A stretch of 64,000 bases of DNA from Psychrobacter sp. I-STPA10 (GTDB lineage Bacteria; Pseudomonadota; Gammaproteobacteria; Pseudomonadales; Moraxellaceae). Shown here piece after piece: positions 39,101 through 46,221 of this stretch (positions within the stretch are counted from its first letter, which is position 1; the number at the start of each line of letters is the position of its first letter). The notes under the pieces were generated by a model that had not been told where the DNA came from, searched no databases, and saw nothing but the letters and a program-made list of their open reading frames with translations. A program made the position numbers and the translations under genes. The DNA is taken from positions 1 through 64,000 of the forward strand of contig NZ_VFYU01000031.1 in NCBI RefSeq assembly GCF_021012795.1, read 5' to 3'.

Positions 39101-41255
39101 TGTTAGCTGTGTTGCTGTTGCTACTGCTATTATTGCTACTGGCATTGTTTTTATCATCTTTTTGGTTGGTGTCTTTGCCAGTGACCTTATTGGCAACAGT
39201 TTTTAAAGTTTGTGACAGTTTTTGTAAGGCAGATTGCTTTTGTGACGGCTCATTTGCCGAGGATATTAAGGTATCTGACCACAAACGAAAATCATTAAAG
39301 TCCTGCAAAATACGTTGTAGCTGATTATCACCTAGCTGTTGTGAGGCGTGTTTAAGTGCCTCAGTAAGTTTAGGCTCTGCCAAAACGGACACATAAAAGG
39401 CGGTTTGGCGAACCATTTGTGCCTCATTATTTTGTAATAACATTAACTGTCGGCGAACTTCTATTGAGTCCAACATACCCCGTTGATATAAACGGATTAA
39501 TCCTGCTTGTTTAATATCGCTATGGTTGCTCTCTAATGCCATCAAATCGGCTTTTGGGCTGTCCTCGGGCAGTAAGGTTTCTAAAATAACCAAAGCCTGT
39601 TTACGCACATTGGCAAATTGATTTTGGCACAATACTTCTTGTAGTATTGGCAACACTAGACGCTGTAAATCTTCAGATTGCTTGGCAACGTCAAAATAAC
39701 CATTGACTGCCAATGTCACGACGTCTTCATGCTTACTTTTTAGGGCAATGTCTAAATATTCATAGCTATCAAGGGTTTGAGCCTCATCTGCTTGTTGTTG
39801 TTGCTGATAAGCAAGGCTTGCCAACGCCTCAAACGCTATTTGCCGACCACGTTTACTTGGGGCGTTATTTAGCTGTTTTTCTAAAATACTGGGGGCTTTA
39901 TCCAGTCCATTATCAAGCCCACTTTGAGCAATCCATGCAATTAACTGCTCAACCTTGTGACTGTCTTTGGCGGTTAATTTGTCTAAAACGTTACTAACGA
40001 GGGTTAAATTTTGCTTATCAACCTGCCCATTTAACAGCTCTAATGCCTCGTTAAAGGCAGTGTCAGCATGAGCCGAAGTATCGGTTAATAATTGTTGTAC
40101 CTGTTGATAGCCATCTTTGATAATATGAGCGACCTCGCCCAATTTGCCCGCACTGCTATCAGTGATTAATACATAACGTAGGCTTTGGTCAGTACCAACC
40201 GCCACAATCGCTGACTGCCCCAAATAATTAACAAGGCTTAATTGGCGAATTTTGCTCAAATCCTCTTTGCAACTGTTGGGCTGACCTTTATCAAATGCCC
40301 ATGATTTGATGGATTTATCGTCCGACCCTGTATATAAACGGCTGTCCGATACCAGTAAGGCAGTGACCATCTCGCTATGCTGGCTGGCTTTGGCTCTATC
40401 TAAGGGGTGCAAATCACCTTGCACATGGGTACGCAGTAGTTTTTTATCTGTCCCTGCCGAAAAGAAATACTGGCTAACAGGTTCAAAACATAGCGCATTA
40501 ACTTTGCCGTCATGGAGCATGGCTTGACTACTAAAGGCAAAACTGGCGGTGGCGGTTGTATTATTTGTATCATCACCCTGAGCCGAACTCTGACCCAACC
40601 ACTGATAACTGCTGACTTGTCCCAAAGTATTTCCCACTACCAACCATTTACCATCGCTGGAGGTGGCAAAAGTGGTGGCAACGCCTGTGCCTGTATTGGT
40701 GATATTGGCAGTGCTGTCCGTTGCATTTTCTGAGGTATTGTCTGATTGCAACTGTTGGCTTAATGGTAAAACTGCTAGACAATCACCAACTTGATGTTTT
40801 TGATATTGCCAAACCACAATATGACGAGGATATAAAACAGCGATTGCCCCTTCCAAAGTTGCCATAGCAACGGCATTAGGATTGTGTTTCTTATGGTTGT
40901 TATCATTGTTATTTGTGTCTACAAAATCAGCAAATTCCGCCAACTTATCAAATGCAGAGGTATCACTTACTTGTTTGATTTTTTTGGCTTGCCAATCACT
41001 TTGATACAAATGACCATCTTGCCCAACCATCATAATGGTGCTGTCTGCCAATGCACACATGGCTTGTATGGCACAAGGCATGGCGGTGGTTTGCAAGGTT
41101 AATGGCTCTTTTGAGCTGTCAATACGATACAGCATTGGGCTGGTTTGTTTGTTGCTGTCTGTATAATTGGGCTGGCGAGTAGTAAATATACTGATATTGT
41201 CTTGACTGACTAGGGCATTAATCTGCCCCCAATAAGGTAATGTGCTGTTTTTCAT
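33132..41255 (-). CDS. Giant WD40-HEAT repeat protein of the retron operon
   Basis: 2707 residues with no signal peptide and no clear transmembrane segment. Residues about 60-380 have WD40-like blades (DGKVNALCFEPVSQYFFSAG, TALLVSDSRLYTGSDDKSIKSW). From about 430 onward the chain is helical repeats of HEAT type, clearest at about 760-900 (HADICFHSAYALACLQDRRAFGSLI, NNIRAGVAVALANLGDIDG, DNVRQTAMNAYGKLAD) and again near 2000-2100 (LRRRGVLALGELLG, LKDVASEALGRLSQDG). Poly-Asn/Asp/Thr linkers occur throughout. No catalytic motif is recognised, so it is probably a scaffold or sensor. The ribosome site is weak (GAG). It is separated from the BRCT gene by a repeat element. Confidence 0.85.
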   Translation of the reverse strand: MKNSTLPYWGQINALVSQDNISIFTTRQPNYTDSNKQTSPMLYRIDSSKEPLTLQTTAMPCAIQAMCALADSTIMMVGQDGHLYQSDWQAKKIKQVSDTSAFDKLAEFADFVDTNNNDNNHKKHNPNAVAMATLEGAIAVLYPRHIVVWQYQKHQVGDCLAVLPLSQQLQSDNTSENATDSTANITNTGTGVATTFATSSDGKWLVVGNTLGQVSSYQWLGQSSAQGDDTNNTTATASFAFSSQAMLHDGKVNALCFEPVSQYFFSAGTDKKLLRTHVQGDLHPLDRAKASQHSEMVTALLVSDSRLYTGSDDKSIKSWAFDKGQPNSCKEDLSKIRQLSLVNYLGQSAIVAVGTDQSLRYVLITDSSAGKLGEVAHIIKDGYQQVQQLLTDTSAHADTAFNEALELLNGQVDKQNLTLVSNVLDKLTAKDSHKVEQLIAWIAQSGLDNGLDKAPSILEKQLNNAPSKRGRQIAFEALASLAYQQQQQADEAQTLDSYEYLDIALKSKHEDVVTLAVNGYFDVAKQSEDLQRLVLPILQEVLCQNQFANVRKQALVILETLLPEDSPKADLMALESNHSDIKQAGLIRLYQRGMLDSIEVRRQLMLLQNNEAQMVRQTAFYVSVLAEPKLTEALKHASQQLGDNQLQRILQDFNDFRLWSDTLISSANEPSQKQSALQKLSQTLKTVANKVTGKDTNQKDDKNNASSNNSSSNSNTANTTVALDFTTQDFANVDNVNHTNNSIDKTPPIQTANLSNAELEPLLQGLGNPHADICFHSAYALACLQDRRAFGSLIRLMHDQDNNIRAGVAVALANLGDIDGSAEGKDILPLLLDDKVDNVRQTAMNAYGKLADNPLQWASVGFASKHQDIHERALAIFLTQANTADSTTSNTLSEEMTAVLLQALNNPFESIRQEVVKVLLNWVINQTHNADNANTDNSVDNSPAPLVKLIDTLSHSQFKDVHQVAVAEWQHQLLQQQEKRGQTTAEQKQAQDEQNQQVLSLFLADKFNDIRRQAIDIALKQKHISIASVINSALASPFSDMRKLALHEVNKHASAKLTEQVLPTISTLFDDDSQELREKALDTALILCKTVSNQQYQNMLTSALSSPYAEIQLKSATLLAQQCQLQQLSSHVDIDNSDDIHHIVDEQNNIDKQNSSNANQTNQNSQANQAYAVFEQYLAKPMPTLKKDSEDYRQWQRHIEQSLEGLAVLCSFSADGFYQSNTHLDQQAQPKQQQPQQKHWHAFDWFVHYLDHADADFRTLAPQLMWVARPNTLPAHRDKLIDWQNDERNIVKQSASIALAVWGDNNGEQLFTKDKRGLKAIKYPLTELHWLQARNGLGIANANILADAMNDNGSYEKLNEASRLLLVFYDLLSMYSKDNEQSQPKRLISSLSFASDKSAVFIANVLARFEQNSQKDSQHDSNNTTSTNTPSIQPRIWQYLSDYLQQQLKHIFNGYINNKEQQELLTIITAERLYQLAQQIIFANPLRKAHAIEVLYRLSELLGLPEYSRSSIVVKEMAHAWQRGYVALTDNLNNSLNDDNSDSVHVGVNIDVNADDTTHYPYQSLAFGAWLDIIRQDSYQTHYANTAIHGLMWLTKQPQQNQAHSSADWQDSVRRVLLPLLNYRHYDVRELAWQSLQQLNAPAQKLSEQAISSPHLDMIKKGLTLLVDNTDASTEQVNEQLTELLQSNSLQLADEVYKLLQQRVGNLPASLSALTAYNVLLRQQVVTQWQSVQAVNTSSSTSTDNKDKATDDKLTLLQTAMHNDDLQTRYLALCQLADNYISQQPTEILTALFKLWRNMPERYSQKNILDKIYTALDFLQNKQDKAQTQADTKQAEQGEYTAIYQRFSQQLLTLIDAPENKGEVDSIYQTIGKLRDVSLVPALLKQLQDSYQNSGHSGRKMSKHARNQLIQCIVTISGFDQTIMDYEDLQSTEHWQEKQHTRYPEVLLDLFNHLLAVADYDKVYELLSSMAWAGKEIDKDKPQNINQQIDLALQRAYEQIPDSKPQYRRRLIETMVFRADKRQGSLTSLRKALQSREPEIQFLSAEGLAKQGSFEGLSILMATIDYNTDGELRRRGVLALGELLGNAYDNVHKQELRNTEKQTTQNAQYIHAIEQAYDKLIKLAQDNEHYLKDVASEALGRLSQDGQFEHSDTIFALLKTQLHNLEVWDSALIHCLNGLRWLNTTPAWEEIRQYIRRYLQTECFFAPQDHAVTLLRHASKPIDIEANKTLLLDIIKQSGEQDSELDDDTVIIAFKTAQALWKEKGTEKDNENGNKEGNETENEQQQNNVYPYDWAMLLSCDPLCEDETIGEQLSLKRICQHASIDELTDFINRYQRRLDSTIKQRLADSILARQDMPVSSLQQLISSDTITSKHIGLRYLNQYPNSYLNADNTNIVELLWQQFELAKNQWAGLCKEVSQRPALTQNGSWLERSEQIADTIKQLLWLLIRHTDSTDNTTKQRLNELWTWLIDNQNNPVLSAVKSLATWVDGWWNQALLAQLASLSSTKANTANIAEPLEQLLQTYHASQGIAWLNNDTQQLLGQIQQVISLQQAGKVDKTDNTVPANKDNATPTDSFVEKSPNQQLLAWIKADDAESLMNWAFDNSLTINLRLRAIESLSQLHDPRIEQWLQTLIDSHQTDSADNVDNTDNTDSVSQEIAKTAYKVLRRWQRAISRQQQKRALPQSQLLTQAQPLTDTPANATSGKGE

Positions 41256-41300
41256 AAGATTATCTCGGTTTTAATTTTTTAATATTTGGATAGTATTCTA

Positions 41301-41386
41301 AAAAAGTATGCTACCCCCTTCCTAACCCTCCCCAAAAGGAGGAGGGAACTGTTCCCCCTCCCATTGGGAGGGGGCTAGGGGGAGGG
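41301..41386. repeat. GC-rich palindromic element between the two HEAT genes
   Basis: Left end AAAAAGTATGCTACCCCCT, shared with the element at 1238-1398, then CCTCCCC/GGAGGAGG-type inner hairpins and a right end GGGGGCTAGGGGGAGGG. It fills most of the 131-bp gap between the 1182-aa gene and the giant gene and touches the stop codon of the former. It probably reduces read-through or changes mRNA stability inside the operon; alternatively a separate promoter serves the giant gene. Confidence 0.7.
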
Positions 41387-44300
41387 TCAACTTACCTGTA
41401 AATGTTCTGCCAATTCAGGATAGCGGTTTAGTAAACGAGTGACCGCTACCAAACAAGCGTGGCGTTCCATCTTGCCTGCCGAATGGGTAAAGGTATAAAG
41501 CATGGGCAAAATTACTTGAGCAAAACTGCGGTCAGCCAATGCCACATCACGGAAAGTTTCAATCAATGCCAATTTGGCTTGGCTGGCAGAAATGACTTTT
41601 AAATGAGCTTTTTTCTCATCAGCCTGCTTGCTTTGCTGATTGTATTTGCCATATTTTTGTTGTTGTTTATCGTTTGCCTTACTCTCCGCTTTGCTCTCTG
41701 GCGTGGCAGGTAAGCGGGCAGGGGGCAGTTCATACAATCCCCGTCTTAACAAACTTAATAACTGCTCAAAATCAGCAGGTACATTCTCTAGCAAGCTACT
41801 GGCAGGCTCATAAATGGTTGTTGTAGGGCTTACCGTATTAGTGATGTCATTTTGTTTACCAGCCTGTTTATCATTTTTTGAATTAGATTTTGTATCAGTG
41901 CTATCAGCTCTTTGTGCTTGTTTATTGGTTTGATAATCTTGCAACTGGCTGTCGCTGATATGACGGTTTTTAAAGCGTTGCCATAGCATAGTCACCGCAG
42001 AATATCGCACTTCACGGTCGCTACTTTGGGTCAGATAATATAAGGTTTCCACCTGTTGAAACTCAGGATAACGCTGTAATAAAGTAATACCGAGCTGTCG
42101 GGCAAAACGACGTTTGCTATCAATTAAGGCATATAACGTATTGGCACTTAAACGTTGTTTTAACTCACTTGGGCTTAGATGATAACGACGATTTTCAGCG
42201 GTTTGCTCACTGATAAAGGCTTGGGTTAATAGCTCTTGCACCTCGCTATGGGTGGACTCAGCCATCATCACCCATTGCTTACTATCAGGTTGCCAATTTG
42301 CCAACTCATATTTGCTTAATAACAAACCAAACTCACGCAAGCGAATGTTGCCATGTTGCAGTAGCGGAATGACACGCTCAGGGCTAAAAAATTCAGCAGG
42401 AATAATCGCGTCAGGGTCGACAGGGCGGTCAGTCAATGCCAAACAAATATCGGCATGGTGATGGCTTAAATAGCTAATCGCCAACTCACTAATGGGGGCG
42501 GTGGGGTCATCGGTTGCCATGTGCCATAAGGCGTTTGCCCCTGCCAACACTTCGTCCTCGCTTGCCTCACGCACTTGACCTGTGAGCATTTGCAAAAAGG
42601 CGGTTTCTGAAATGATTTTTAACTCCGCCCCTTTGGCAATCAAATCCTCAGCTTTTAACTGCTTACTGCCTTTGCGACCATTGCCATATAACGGTGAGCC
42701 TTCATCACCAATCACCAAATAATCAAGTTTATTATTGACCGCACTGCTAATCGAGCCATTTGCCTCTTTCACCAGTTTTTCTGCCTCACCTCGGCTCATA
42801 CTATTCATTTTGCCAGTGAACAAATAGCGTTGCCCTGACAAATCGACAGTCACTGTTGTTACGGTATTAGCATTAGCGGTGGGCGATTCGGGTTGCTCAT
42901 TGTCTTGATGACTTGTTTGCTTGCTTGGGGCAAAGTCGGCAGGTAAAAAGCCTTTATTAATCCTATCAATGGCAAATTCACGATAAACGCTTTTTTCACT
43001 TTGAGCCAGTTTCATCAGCCAATCAAAACCCAACTGGGTAGGGGCAAAACGACGCACATCAGACAGCCAATATCGTACGCTATATGCTAAGTCCTCATTA
43101 AAGGTTAAATGGCGTTGCCAATTTGTGGCAATTTTTTTGTTGTTGGGATTATCAGTATCTTTGTTGTCGCTTTCATCGTTGTTAGTATTGTCATTAGTAT
43201 TTGTGGAAGTATCACCATGGATAAGCTGTTGTATCCACTCATTACTATTCCAATCAGTCTCATACGCCAATGCCTGCCAAAAACTTATCGGCAAACGATT
43301 GGCAGTGATTAATTCTTCATTTATCCACTCTTCAATGGTATCTTGCGATAAGGGGTGCAATAACAGCCGTTGCCAAACTTCAGCATCAACCGCATTTAAA
43401 TCCAGCGTTTTTAACTGTTTTAAAACAAACGCCATCGCCTGTTTCATCGCTTTGTTATAAGGGCTGTGATAATTGATATAACCGCCCCCATAACCATTAT
43501 ATTCAACATCAATGTAACGGCTGATATTGATAAAATAATCTGCCCCTAACTCTTTTGCTGAATATAAACTGGGCAACTGTTTACTGGCAAAATTGACACT
43601 ATGCTCATTAGCACTGATTAACCGCTCAAAAAACCACTCAGGGGTCAAATCTCGACGATTAAAATGCTTACTTAACTGCTCGCCTGCCACCTTATGATGA
43701 TAATCGGTATCTAAAAGCTGACCCCAACCCTCAATACCGACATCTTTGCGAGGGTCACGACTTAAAATCTGCTCAATGGCAAATTTACGCACGCTGGCAT
43801 GTTCAGAGATTGCCAAAAACATCAGCTCATTTAATGGCAAATCTTGGGCGTAACTTTTGGCATAACTAATGGCGTATTCATAAGCGTCTTTATTATCAGA
43901 ATACAACAGCTTAATCACCACCGTATGCAAGCCCAACTCGCTAAAACGGGCTTTTTCAAAATTTGGTGATTGGGTCAACAGCCAAACAATCATCTCATCA
44001 CGAGCTTGGCTGTGGTTATGTCCTGATGATAACTCTTGAATGGTTTGCACGCTGACATCACGCAACTGCGTCTGAAAATCATGCTTTAAACTGTCAGTGG
44101 CAAACTGGCGAACCGCCTCATTTTTGGCTTGTTTGAGTACTGTAAATAACGGCTCAGGGTCTTGTTGCCACGCCTCAGCAAATGCTCGTGATTTATTATC
44201 AAACAGCTTTTGGCGATGCTTATAACCAAAGCGACTGACCCCATAATTTTGCTCTTTGCTATTATGAAAACAAATATGATTAAGCACCCAACTGTTACGT

Positions 44301-44935
44301 TGTTGCTCACCATTGAGCGTTATATCCTCATCGTACGCCACCAGCACCGCACAACTTGCCTCAATATAACAAACAGGCAACTGATGACCGAGCGTGCGTA
44401 AATAACGCCATGCTCTTAGGCTCATATAGGTTTTGGTCGCCTTGCTGACAGGGGTTCGCATACTATTATCAAAGCGATGTGCGTCAATTTTGGCACTCAA
44501 ACAACCAAATATCTCATAATCATGCAAAAATTCAGCTTGTTTATAAATGTATTTAAAGCCTTTCCACACCCCATAGCTAAGTGGCAGGCGAGCAATCGCT
44601 TGTTTTAACACCTGCCGAGAATAGGCACTGCCATCGTCCCATAAGGCAGTTAAAATCAGATGAATCTTAAAACGGTCAGGTAGGGGATAGACGCCTTCAT
44701 CTGCCTCAAGTTTGGCAATCATCGCCACCCGCTCAGCAAACTGCACCTCTGGGTGCTTTTCTCGAAACTCAACACTAAAAATCTTGCTTAAAAATCGCTC
44801 AAAGGTCAGCTCATCTTCGGGAATTGGCTTGTCTATTGTTGGGTCTGGTTGTGATGCCAAAGTGAGAAGTTTATCAACCAAAGTAGGGTCTTGTACTTGC
44901 CAAGCATGTGATACTTGTGAAAATGTCAGCGTCAT
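41387..44935 (-). CDS. HEAT-repeat protein with internal BRCT domain
   Basis: About 1182 residues from the ATG at 44935 (MTLTFSQVSH; AAGG 10 nt upstream); an earlier in-frame TTG is rejected. Mostly helical, HEAT/ARM-like (ASVRKFAIEQILSRDP, REVRYSAVTMLWQRF). A BRCT domain of the DNA-ligase/RFC type sits at about 695-780: LSGQRYLFTGKMNSMSRGEA, EKLVKEANGSISSAVNNKLD, YLVIGDEGS, KGAELKIISETAFLQML. BRCT domains bind DNA ends, nicks or phosphopeptides, so sensing of phage or msDNA ends is an option (inference). The overall layout recalls E. coli MolR/YehI-like large HEAT proteins. First gene of the minus-strand retron operon. Confidence 0.83.
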   Translation of the reverse strand: MTLTFSQVSHAWQVQDPTLVDKLLTLASQPDPTIDKPIPEDELTFERFLSKIFSVEFREKHPEVQFAERVAMIAKLEADEGVYPLPDRFKIHLILTALWDDGSAYSRQVLKQAIARLPLSYGVWKGFKYIYKQAEFLHDYEIFGCLSAKIDAHRFDNSMRTPVSKATKTYMSLRAWRYLRTLGHQLPVCYIEASCAVLVAYDEDITLNGEQQRNSWVLNHICFHNSKEQNYGVSRFGYKHRQKLFDNKSRAFAEAWQQDPEPLFTVLKQAKNEAVRQFATDSLKHDFQTQLRDVSVQTIQELSSGHNHSQARDEMIVWLLTQSPNFEKARFSELGLHTVVIKLLYSDNKDAYEYAISYAKSYAQDLPLNELMFLAISEHASVRKFAIEQILSRDPRKDVGIEGWGQLLDTDYHHKVAGEQLSKHFNRRDLTPEWFFERLISANEHSVNFASKQLPSLYSAKELGADYFINISRYIDVEYNGYGGGYINYHSPYNKAMKQAMAFVLKQLKTLDLNAVDAEVWQRLLLHPLSQDTIEEWINEELITANRLPISFWQALAYETDWNSNEWIQQLIHGDTSTNTNDNTNNDESDNKDTDNPNNKKIATNWQRHLTFNEDLAYSVRYWLSDVRRFAPTQLGFDWLMKLAQSEKSVYREFAIDRINKGFLPADFAPSKQTSHQDNEQPESPTANANTVTTVTVDLSGQRYLFTGKMNSMSRGEAEKLVKEANGSISSAVNNKLDYLVIGDEGSPLYGNGRKGSKQLKAEDLIAKGAELKIISETAFLQMLTGQVREASEDEVLAGANALWHMATDDPTAPISELAISYLSHHHADICLALTDRPVDPDAIIPAEFFSPERVIPLLQHGNIRLREFGLLLSKYELANWQPDSKQWVMMAESTHSEVQELLTQAFISEQTAENRRYHLSPSELKQRLSANTLYALIDSKRRFARQLGITLLQRYPEFQQVETLYYLTQSSDREVRYSAVTMLWQRFKNRHISDSQLQDYQTNKQAQRADSTDTKSNSKNDKQAGKQNDITNTVSPTTTIYEPASSLLENVPADFEQLLSLLRRGLYELPPARLPATPESKAESKANDKQQQKYGKYNQQSKQADEKKAHLKVISASQAKLALIETFRDVALADRSFAQVILPMLYTFTHSAGKMERHACLVAVTRLLNRYPELAEHLQVS

Positions 44936-45040
44936 GATGAACTGCCTTGTCAAAATAGAATAATGAATATTTAATTGTTGGTTTTATAAATAGGTTTTAT
45001 AACTAAATGATAATAATGGGTATCTTTATAGCATAAAAAT

Positions 45041-45098
45041 GTTTACTTTTTAATAGATAATACAATTTATTAAAAAGTAAACGACAACTGTTGTCGTT
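45041..45098. promoter_or_regulatory. Two adjacent palindromes between the operon and the ncRNA
   Basis: GTTTACTTTTTAATA (45041-45055) and its complement (45068-45082) form a perfect 15-bp inverted repeat with a 12-nt spacer. It overlaps AACGACAACTGTTGTCGTT (45080-45098), a perfect 9+1+9 palindrome. They stand between the divergent starts of the effector operon and the predicted retron RNA, the right place for an operator controlling both. Confidence 0.6.
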
Positions 45099-45125
45099 AC
45101 TGTTTGGTGGATAGTAAAAAGAGCA

Positions 45126-45154
45126 TTGACAACAATCTTTGACTATTGCACAAT
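45126..45154 (+). promoter_or_regulatory. Sigma70-like promoter of the retron RNA
   Basis: A consensus -35 TTGACA (45126-45131), a 17-bp spacer and CACAAT (45149-45154) predict transcription starting near 45161, exactly at the proposed a1 repeat (45162). The direction is plus, away from the effector operon. Confidence 0.7.
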
Positions 45155-45161
45155 AGCAACC

Positions 45162-45404
45162 GTTGTGAGATTTAGCGTTTCACTGCTTGCAGTGAGGGAC
45201 GATGTTGCGTCGTCCACGAGACAAGCCTGTACATTTGACACAAGGAAGACTGTTTCAGCCCTACTAATACCTAATATAGCCCTCTAGTGTATTAGTTCGC
45301 TGGCGCAATCACGCAAACGTGATTGAACTAATTACACTAGAGGGCTATATTAGGTGTAGGTCAGTGAGTCTTCCATGTACCCAGTTATGAGGTAAATCAA
45401 CAAC
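45162..45404 (+). ncRNA. Predicted retron msr-msd RNA
   Basis: Read 5' to 3' on the plus strand: a1 GTTGTGAGATTT (45162-45173); AGC with candidate branching G at 45175 (TTTAGC context, like the TTAGC of Ec86); hairpin TCACTG-CTTG-CAGTGA (45180-45195); hairpin GGACGA-N7-TCGTCC (45197-45215); then the long msd-like hairpin. Its stems are GTACAT/ATGTAC (45229/45375), GGAAGACT/AGTCTTCC (45244/45367), CCTAC/GTAGG (45260/45356), a 30-bp stem with one bulge (45269-45298 with 45325-45355), and an apical AATCACG-CAAA-CGTGATT. a2 AAATCAACAAC (45394-45404) pairs with a1 over 10 bp with a small internal loop. Promoter and terminator fit exactly. Its reverse transcriptase is inferred to be the one at 29136-30656. 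Confidence 0.82.
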
Positions 45405-45412
45405 ACACACTA

Positions 45413-45448
45413 AACCCCAGTTATTATCATAATAACTGGGGTTTTTTT
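45413..45448 (+). terminator. Rho-independent terminator after the retron RNA
   Basis: AACCCCAGTTATT (45413-45425) and AATAACTGGGGTT (45431-45443) form a perfect 13-bp stem with a 5-nt loop, followed by seven T on the plus strand. On the minus strand only TTTAGTG follows, so it primarily ends a plus-strand transcript. The only plus-strand unit here is the predicted retron RNA. Confidence 0.88.
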
Positions 45449-45491
45449 ATGGCAAGTTCTTTAACTCGCAATCATTCGTTGAAGCCATTAA

Positions 45492-46172
45492 CTAAACTAT
45501 CAGTGGTAATTCTAACCACTGTGACTTAGGATAATTGGTTTGTAGATAGCGTTGTAAATAATCTTTGGTACTATTGCTGATACTACTATGACCAATCTGC
45601 TCATCGCTATTAGTAACCCTATCAGTATCTAACTCTCCACCCAAATAGTGATTATATATAACGCTATGCAACTGTAAGCCCCGCTTACTAATCGCTTCGA
45701 TGCTAAGTAAGGTATGATTGATGCTACCCAATCTACCTGATGTGACTAATACCACAGGATATTGACACTCACTAATATAATCAAGGGTCAATAAGTCATT
45801 GTTCAATGGCACTAAAACCCCGCCAGCCCCTTCTAATAATACAATCTCATACTCAATCTCAAGCTGTTTTGTCGCACTGCTGATACGCTCTGGGTCAATT
45901 TTATCATTAACTAAGGACGCCGAAAAATGCGGTGAGGCAGGCTTTGGATATACATAAGGGCAGGTGATACCATCTTTATCCACTTGCTGTAGGTCAATGC
46001 TCATCATTTGTCGATGGGTGATAATGTCATCAGCAATGCCTATACAGCCTGTTTGTACCAGCTTTTGGGTAATCACCTTTTTGCCTTGTGCTTGCATGGT
46101 TTTGGCAAGCCAGCCTGTGGCATAGGTTTTACCAATATCGGTATCAATCCCTGTAATAAAAAGTACTGTCAT
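45492..46172 (-). CDS. bioD: Dethiobiotin synthetase
   Basis: ATP-dependent ring closure of diaminopelargonic acid to dethiobiotin, the penultimate step of biotin synthesis. 226 residues. The P-loop GIDTDIGKT (8-16) is followed by KKVITQKLVQTG; the second motif EGAGGVLVPLN (about 114-124) and the PVVLVTSGRLGSINHTLLSIEA segment complete the family pattern. It lies 49 bp downstream of bioA and presumably forms an operon with it. The other bio genes are not in the window. Confidence 0.94.
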   Translation of the reverse strand: MTVLFITGIDTDIGKTYATGWLAKTMQAQGKKVITQKLVQTGCIGIADDIITHRQMMSIDLQQVDKDGITCPYVYPKPASPHFSASLVNDKIDPERISSATKQLEIEYEIVLLEGAGGVLVPLNNDLLTLDYISECQYPVVLVTSGRLGSINHTLLSIEAISKRGLQLHSVIYNHYLGGELDTDRVTNSDEQIGHSSISNSTKDYLQRYLQTNYPKSQWLELPLIV

Positions 46173-46221
46173 AATAGCTTAATCCTAAATTTTTCTTAAA
46201 ATATAATTAATTATATTGAAA

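Noticed and set aside
41387..44935. BRCT-containing protein as a DNA ligase
   Set aside because: Only the BRCT domain resembles ligase; there is no adenylation (KxDG) domain, and the rest is HEAT-like.
45269..45355. The 30-bp inverted repeat as a simple terminator or MITE
   Set aside because: No T-run follows it, and it is nested in further paired segments between a promoter and a separate strong terminator, which a transposon end or terminator does not explain.
45162..45404. Reading the retron-like structure on the minus strand, in line with the operon
   Set aside because: On that strand the long hairpin would come before the short ones, the promoter and T-tailed terminator would be at the wrong ends, and no TTAGC-type branch site follows a1.
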